A DNA stretch of 9,148 bases from JBBRGG01 sp038240875 (lineage in GTDB: Bacteria > Planctomycetota > Phycisphaerae > Phycisphaerales > UBA1924), in the NCBI GenBank assembly GCA_038240875.1, contig JBBRGG010000145.1, forward strand, positions 1 to 9,148, written 5' to 3'. Below are positions 6,463-9,148 of the stretch, one piece after another (positions within the stretch are counted from its first letter, which is position 1; every line of letters begins with the position of its first letter). The notes beneath the pieces are model-generated. The model did not search any database, had not been told where the DNA came from, and saw only the letters and a program-made list of their open reading frames with translations. The position numbers and the translations under genes are program-made.

Positions 6463-8598
6463 ATGCCACGCTTTATTGCGTTGGTTGCGCTGGCGATGCT
6501 CGGGATATCGAGCGTCGCGGGCAATCATTTAAGTCTGAATCAGTTGAGTTTGAAACAGTTGAGTCTGAACCAGTTGAGTCTGAACCAGTTGAGTCTGAAC
6601 CAGGCGCAGGGAAGTGATGTGGCTGTTGCGGGTGAAATGGATAGTGCGCCATCGCTAACAAAGCCGATTGTCGAGTCGGCGGGGCAGGACGCTGGAGGAA
6701 AGGAAGTTGGTGGAAATGGAACGGCACGTGCGACGGCACCGCTCATTTCCGCAGCCGCAAGTCGACAGGCGAATAATGTGGCGATCATCACGATCCATGG
6801 GGAGATTGATGGCTCGCGTGGCGGGCGGAGCGTGATGGCCGAGAGCGTGCGTCGGCGGATACGGACGGCGGAGCGAGCCGGGGCGGACGCGATTGTGTTT
6901 GATATCAACACGCCTGGCGGCGAAGTGGTCGCGGTATTGGGGATTTGCAAGGCAATTCGCGGCTCATCGATCCAGAACACAATTGCGTGGATCAATACCG
7001 ATGCGTATTCGGGGGGCGCGATTATTGCGATGGCGTGTAGAGAGATTGTGACCAACGACCCGGCGTCGTTTGGGGATGCGATGCCGATTGCGTTTGGCGC
7101 GGGCGGCGCGAGTGCGATACCTGATGAGATCTTGAAAAAGATGCTCCCACCGTTGGTTGAAGAGGTATTGACGTCGACGCGAAGGCACAACGAATACGCA
7201 AATGGATACGTGCGTGATGAGTACTTGATGTTGTCGGTGGTGGCGAATGACGTTGAGCTGTGGTGGGTTCGCGATAAGGTGACGGGGACCAGGGTTGCGA
7301 TTGATCGCTCGGAGTATGAGATGCTCTTTCCAGGGCTGCCTACTGGTGGCTCGTCGCGGCTTGCTGGAGCGCCAGGGACGGCTTTGCCACCGGATGCGCG
7401 GACGGTGAAAACAGAGCAGATTCCCGGGCAAGCTCCGGTTACAAGCCCTGCTGGATCGCAGAAGTTGGCGGGTGTGATGGCGCGTGCAGAGCAGAATCAG
7501 TCGCTATCAACCTCTCGCCCGCAAATCAAAGTAGCAGATCGTGATCGATGGGAATTGTTGGGAAAGATCAACGACGGGTCGGCGGCTTCGACGTTTTCGG
7601 CGAGTGATTTGTACTATTACGGCATCGCCGCGAACCCTTCGACTGAAGTTGCGGGGCAGGTGGCGGCTGGAAATAATCCGAACTCTTCGAGCAAGCCCGG
7701 TCGAATCGTTATGGTGCCTTTACGCAGCGACGCTGATATCCAGTCATTCATGGGCGCAAAGCATCTGGTTCGCTTGAATAGTAATTGGTCCGAGGGATTG
7801 GTCCTATTCATGACCAACATCGTTGTGCGTGGCGTGCTGATCGCGATTTTCCTGATGGCACTGTTTGTCGAGTTGATTAATCCAGGAGCGATGCTTCCTG
7901 GGTTGGTGGCTGTGATTGCGCTGGTTGCGTTGATTGCTCCTTCGATGCTGATCGGGATGGCGAACTGGTGGGAAGTTGCGGCAATCCTGGCTGGGATAGT
8001 GCTTTTGGGTGTGGAGATCTTTGTGCTTCCAGGGTTTGGCGTTTCTGGGGGGCTGGGGCTATTGCTATTGGTTGGCGGGTTGATCGCGACATTTATCCCC
8101 GCTGGGCAGGGGCTATTTCCAAACTCGCCACAAGGCCAATCAAACCTGACGTGGGCGGCGGTAACGATTCTTCTTGCAGGCGGGACGGCTGGCGTTGGTA
8201 TCTACTTTATCGCAAAGCACTTTGGCTCGATTCCGATCTTTAACAAGCTGATTTTGCAGGATCCAGGCAGCCGGGTTGAGGATGAATCGTTCTTGTCGGC
8301 GATGGCGACGCTCGATGATGGACCGCCAGTGCGGATCGGGGAATTGGGGATTGCGCAGACGCCTTTGCGGCCTTCGGGCAGGATCGTGGTTGGGGAGGCC
8401 ATTGTCGATGCGGTGGCTGCCTTTGGGTTCATACAGATGGGTTCAAAGATTCGGGTTGTTGAGGTGTCGGCGTTCCGGATCGCGGTGGAATTGGCGGAAG
8501 TTGCCGAGGTAAAGCCGAGCGAAGAAGCCGGGCAACGTGAGCTAACTGAACGTGAGCCAACTGGTGGCGACACGGTGAATGATGTCGAGAAGATTTAG
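6463..8598 (+). CDS. Long NfeD protein: ClpP-fold serine protease with membrane domain and OB fold
   Basis: This predicted exported or membrane protein has 711 residues from the ATG at 6463. A signal peptide (about 1-20) is followed by five L-S-L-N-Q-type repeats (23-47) and a low-complexity stretch. The ClpP/crotonase-like protease domain (about 104-290) has D-I-N-T-P-G-G-E-V (147-155) and A-Y-S-G-G-A (181-186), with Ser183 as probable nucleophile; the partner Lys cannot be assigned safely. A polar linker (about 292-355) and an NfeD segment ending in S-D-L-Y-Y-Y-G-I (381-388) lead to four or five membrane helices (about 446-585). A C-terminal NfeD OB-like domain (about 625-680) and a charged tail complete it. 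Family members cleave membrane proteins such as stomatins. The frame opens earlier at a TTG (6358), adding 35 residues; I prefer 6463 because a signal peptide begins there, although no good ribosome site is visible. Confidence 0.85.
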   Translation: MPRFIALVALAMLGISSVAGNHLSLNQLSLKQLSLNQLSLNQLSLNQAQGSDVAVAGEMDSAPSLTKPIVESAGQDAGGKEVGGNGTARATAPLISAAASRQANNVAIITIHGEIDGSRGGRSVMAESVRRRIRTAERAGADAIVFDINTPGGEVVAVLGICKAIRGSSIQNTIAWINTDAYSGGAIIAMACREIVTNDPASFGDAMPIAFGAGGASAIPDEILKKMLPPLVEEVLTSTRRHNEYANGYVRDEYLMLSVVANDVELWWVRDKVTGTRVAIDRSEYEMLFPGLPTGGSSRLAGAPGTALPPDARTVKTEQIPGQAPVTSPAGSQKLAGVMARAEQNQSLSTSRPQIKVADRDRWELLGKINDGSAASTFSASDLYYYGIAANPSTEVAGQVAAGNNPNSSSKPGRIVMVPLRSDADIQSFMGAKHLVRLNSNWSEGLVLFMTNIVVRGVLIAIFLMALFVELINPGAMLPGLVAVIALVALIAPSMLIGMANWWEVAAILAGIVLLGVEIFVLPGFGVSGGLGLLLLVGGLIATFIPAGQGLFPNSPQGQSNLTWAAVTILLAGGTAGVGIYFIAKHFGSIPIFNKLILQDPGSRVEDESFLSAMATLDDGPPVRIGELGIAQTPLRPSGRIVVGEAIVDAVAAFGFIQMGSKIRVVEVSAFRIAVELAEVAEVKPSEEAGQRELTEREPTGGDTVNDVEKI
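6529..6603 (+). repeat. Five 15-bp tandem repeats encoding L-S-L-N-Q pentapeptides
   Basis: Units lie at 6529-6543, 6544-6558, 6559-6573, 6574-6588 and 6589-6603. Units three to five are identical (TTGAGTCTGAACCAG); the first two differ by a few bases, and one encodes K instead of N. The period is a multiple of three, so copy-number change keeps the nfeD frame. The array directly follows the predicted signal peptide and would be extracytoplasmic. Confidence 0.9.
8536..8565 (+). repeat. 15-bp tandem duplication in the NfeD tail
   Basis: CGTGAGCTAACTGAA (8536-8550) is followed by the near copy CGTGAGCCAACTGGT (8551-8565), encoding R-E-L-T-E then R-E-P-T-G. It is in frame and close to the stop codon, in a charged tail outside the folded domains. 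Confidence 0.65.
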
Positions 8599-8602
8599 TT
8601 GC

Positions 8603-8654
8603 CAGATTTGAAAGTCAGATTTGAAAGTTAGATTTGAAAGTCAGATTTGAGTGA
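8603..8654. repeat. 13-bp tandem repeat between the two nfeD genes
   Basis: Three near-identical units, CAGATTTGAAAGT (8603-8615), the same (8616-8628) and TAGATTTGAAAGT (8629-8641), are followed by a degraded fourth, CAGATTTGAGTGA (8642-8654). The array starts four bases after the nfeD stop codon and occupies half of the 105-base spacer before the next gene. No hairpin is formed, so it is not an obvious terminator. Confidence 0.85.
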
Positions 8655-8703
8655 TAAAAATTCGCCTGCGTCATACGTTCGGCGTGTCAATGATTGTGAA
8701 CTT

Positions 8704-9148
8704 ATGGACGACATGCTGGTGTGGGGATTGGCGTTGATGTGTGTGGCGGCGGTGATTCTCGTCATTGAGATTTTTCTGCCGTCCGCTGGAATGCTGGGGT
8801 TTGCGGCGGCAATGATCGCGATCGCCGGAATCGTTTGCCTGTGGAGGTACGACGATCTGTATGGCGCGGGCGGGCTCCTGCTCGCGGTGATCGCTGGGCC
8901 TGCTGCGACGTATTACGGCTTAAAGATGTATCGACACACGCCCTTGGGACGGAAGATGATTGGCATTCCTGATGCGCGTGAGGTTGAAGCGCAGCGTGTA
9001 GCGGAGGACGCCGAGAAGTCTTCGCGCGAAGCACTGCTCGGCCAAGTTGGCATCGCGCTGACCGACATGCACCCAATCGGCGTGATCCAAATTGGTTCGC
9101 AAAGGCTCGATGCGCTTGCTGAAACCATGCTGATTCGGCGTGGACAGA
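8704..9148 (+). CDS. Short NfeD-family membrane protein, 3' end missing
   Basis: The frame is open from the ATG at 8704 to the right edge without a stop, giving 148 codons. The N-terminus has two hydrophobic segments (about 5-46 and 57-73) with an E-I-F-L-P-S-A-G-M-L-G motif (22-32). This matches the membrane motif of the upstream long NfeD (E-I-F-V-L-P-G-F-G). A polar linker (about 77-112) leads into a typical NfeD OB domain start: G-Q-V-G-I-A-L-T-D-M-H-P-I-G (113-126), then the beta strands up to the edge. There is no protease domain, so this is the short NfeD class, often encoded next to SPFH/flotillin genes and thought to help organise membrane domains. It follows the long nfeD by 105 bases on the same strand and is probably co-transcribed. 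No strong ribosome site is seen; an ATG at 8713 is an alternative start. Confidence 0.85.
   Translation, partial: MDDMLVWGLALMCVAAVILVIEIFLPSAGMLGFAAAMIAIAGIVCLWRYDDLYGAGGLLLAVIAGPAATYYGLKMYRHTPLGRKMIGIPDAREVEAQRVAEDAEKSSREALLGQVGIALTDMHPIGVIQIGSQRLDALAETMLIRRGQ

Overview
The window looks like a chromosomal core region of a Gram-negative-type bacterium, most probably a planctomycete (Phycisphaerae-like). This rests on three things. The murC, murB-ddl and ftsQ-like genes lie in dcw-cluster order. The MurC carries an unusual A-C-E-Y-N-R-S-F motif. A long signal-peptide-bearing NfeD protease sits in tandem with a short NfeD. The lineage is an inference from protein style; no rRNA or other marker gene is present.

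Layout. Positions 1-245 hold no supported gene; this stretch is AT-richer than the rest and has two short dyads. From 5310 down to 246 on the minus strand runs a peptidoglycan/division block: murC, then a murB-ddl fusion, then an ftsQ/divIB-like membrane protein gene. The three genes are separated by spacers of about 100 bases and are probably co-transcribed, possibly with an extra promoter before ftsQ. From 5311 to 5735 is a divergent control region. Rightward from it are a Nudix hydrolase gene (5736-6299), a long nfeD gene (about 6463-8598), and a second, short nfeD gene that runs off the right end (8704-9148).

How the genes work together. MurB makes UDP-MurNAc and MurC adds L-Ala to it. 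Ddl makes D-Ala-D-Ala, which is later added by MurF (not in this window). The FtsQ-like protein would link septal wall synthesis to the divisome. The rightward NfeD pair is a separate membrane-quality or membrane-organisation module; such genes often neighbour an SPFH/flotillin gene, which would lie beyond the right edge.

Most noteworthy points. One polypeptide carries both MurB and Ddl. MurB has Cys where the catalytic Ser is expected. Short degenerate tandem repeats recur in the window: period 13 in three different non-coding spacers, and periods 12 or 15 (in frame) in coding linkers. I see no CRISPR array, transposon, RNA gene or defence system, and no clear undescribed system; the region is mostly core metabolism with unusual details.
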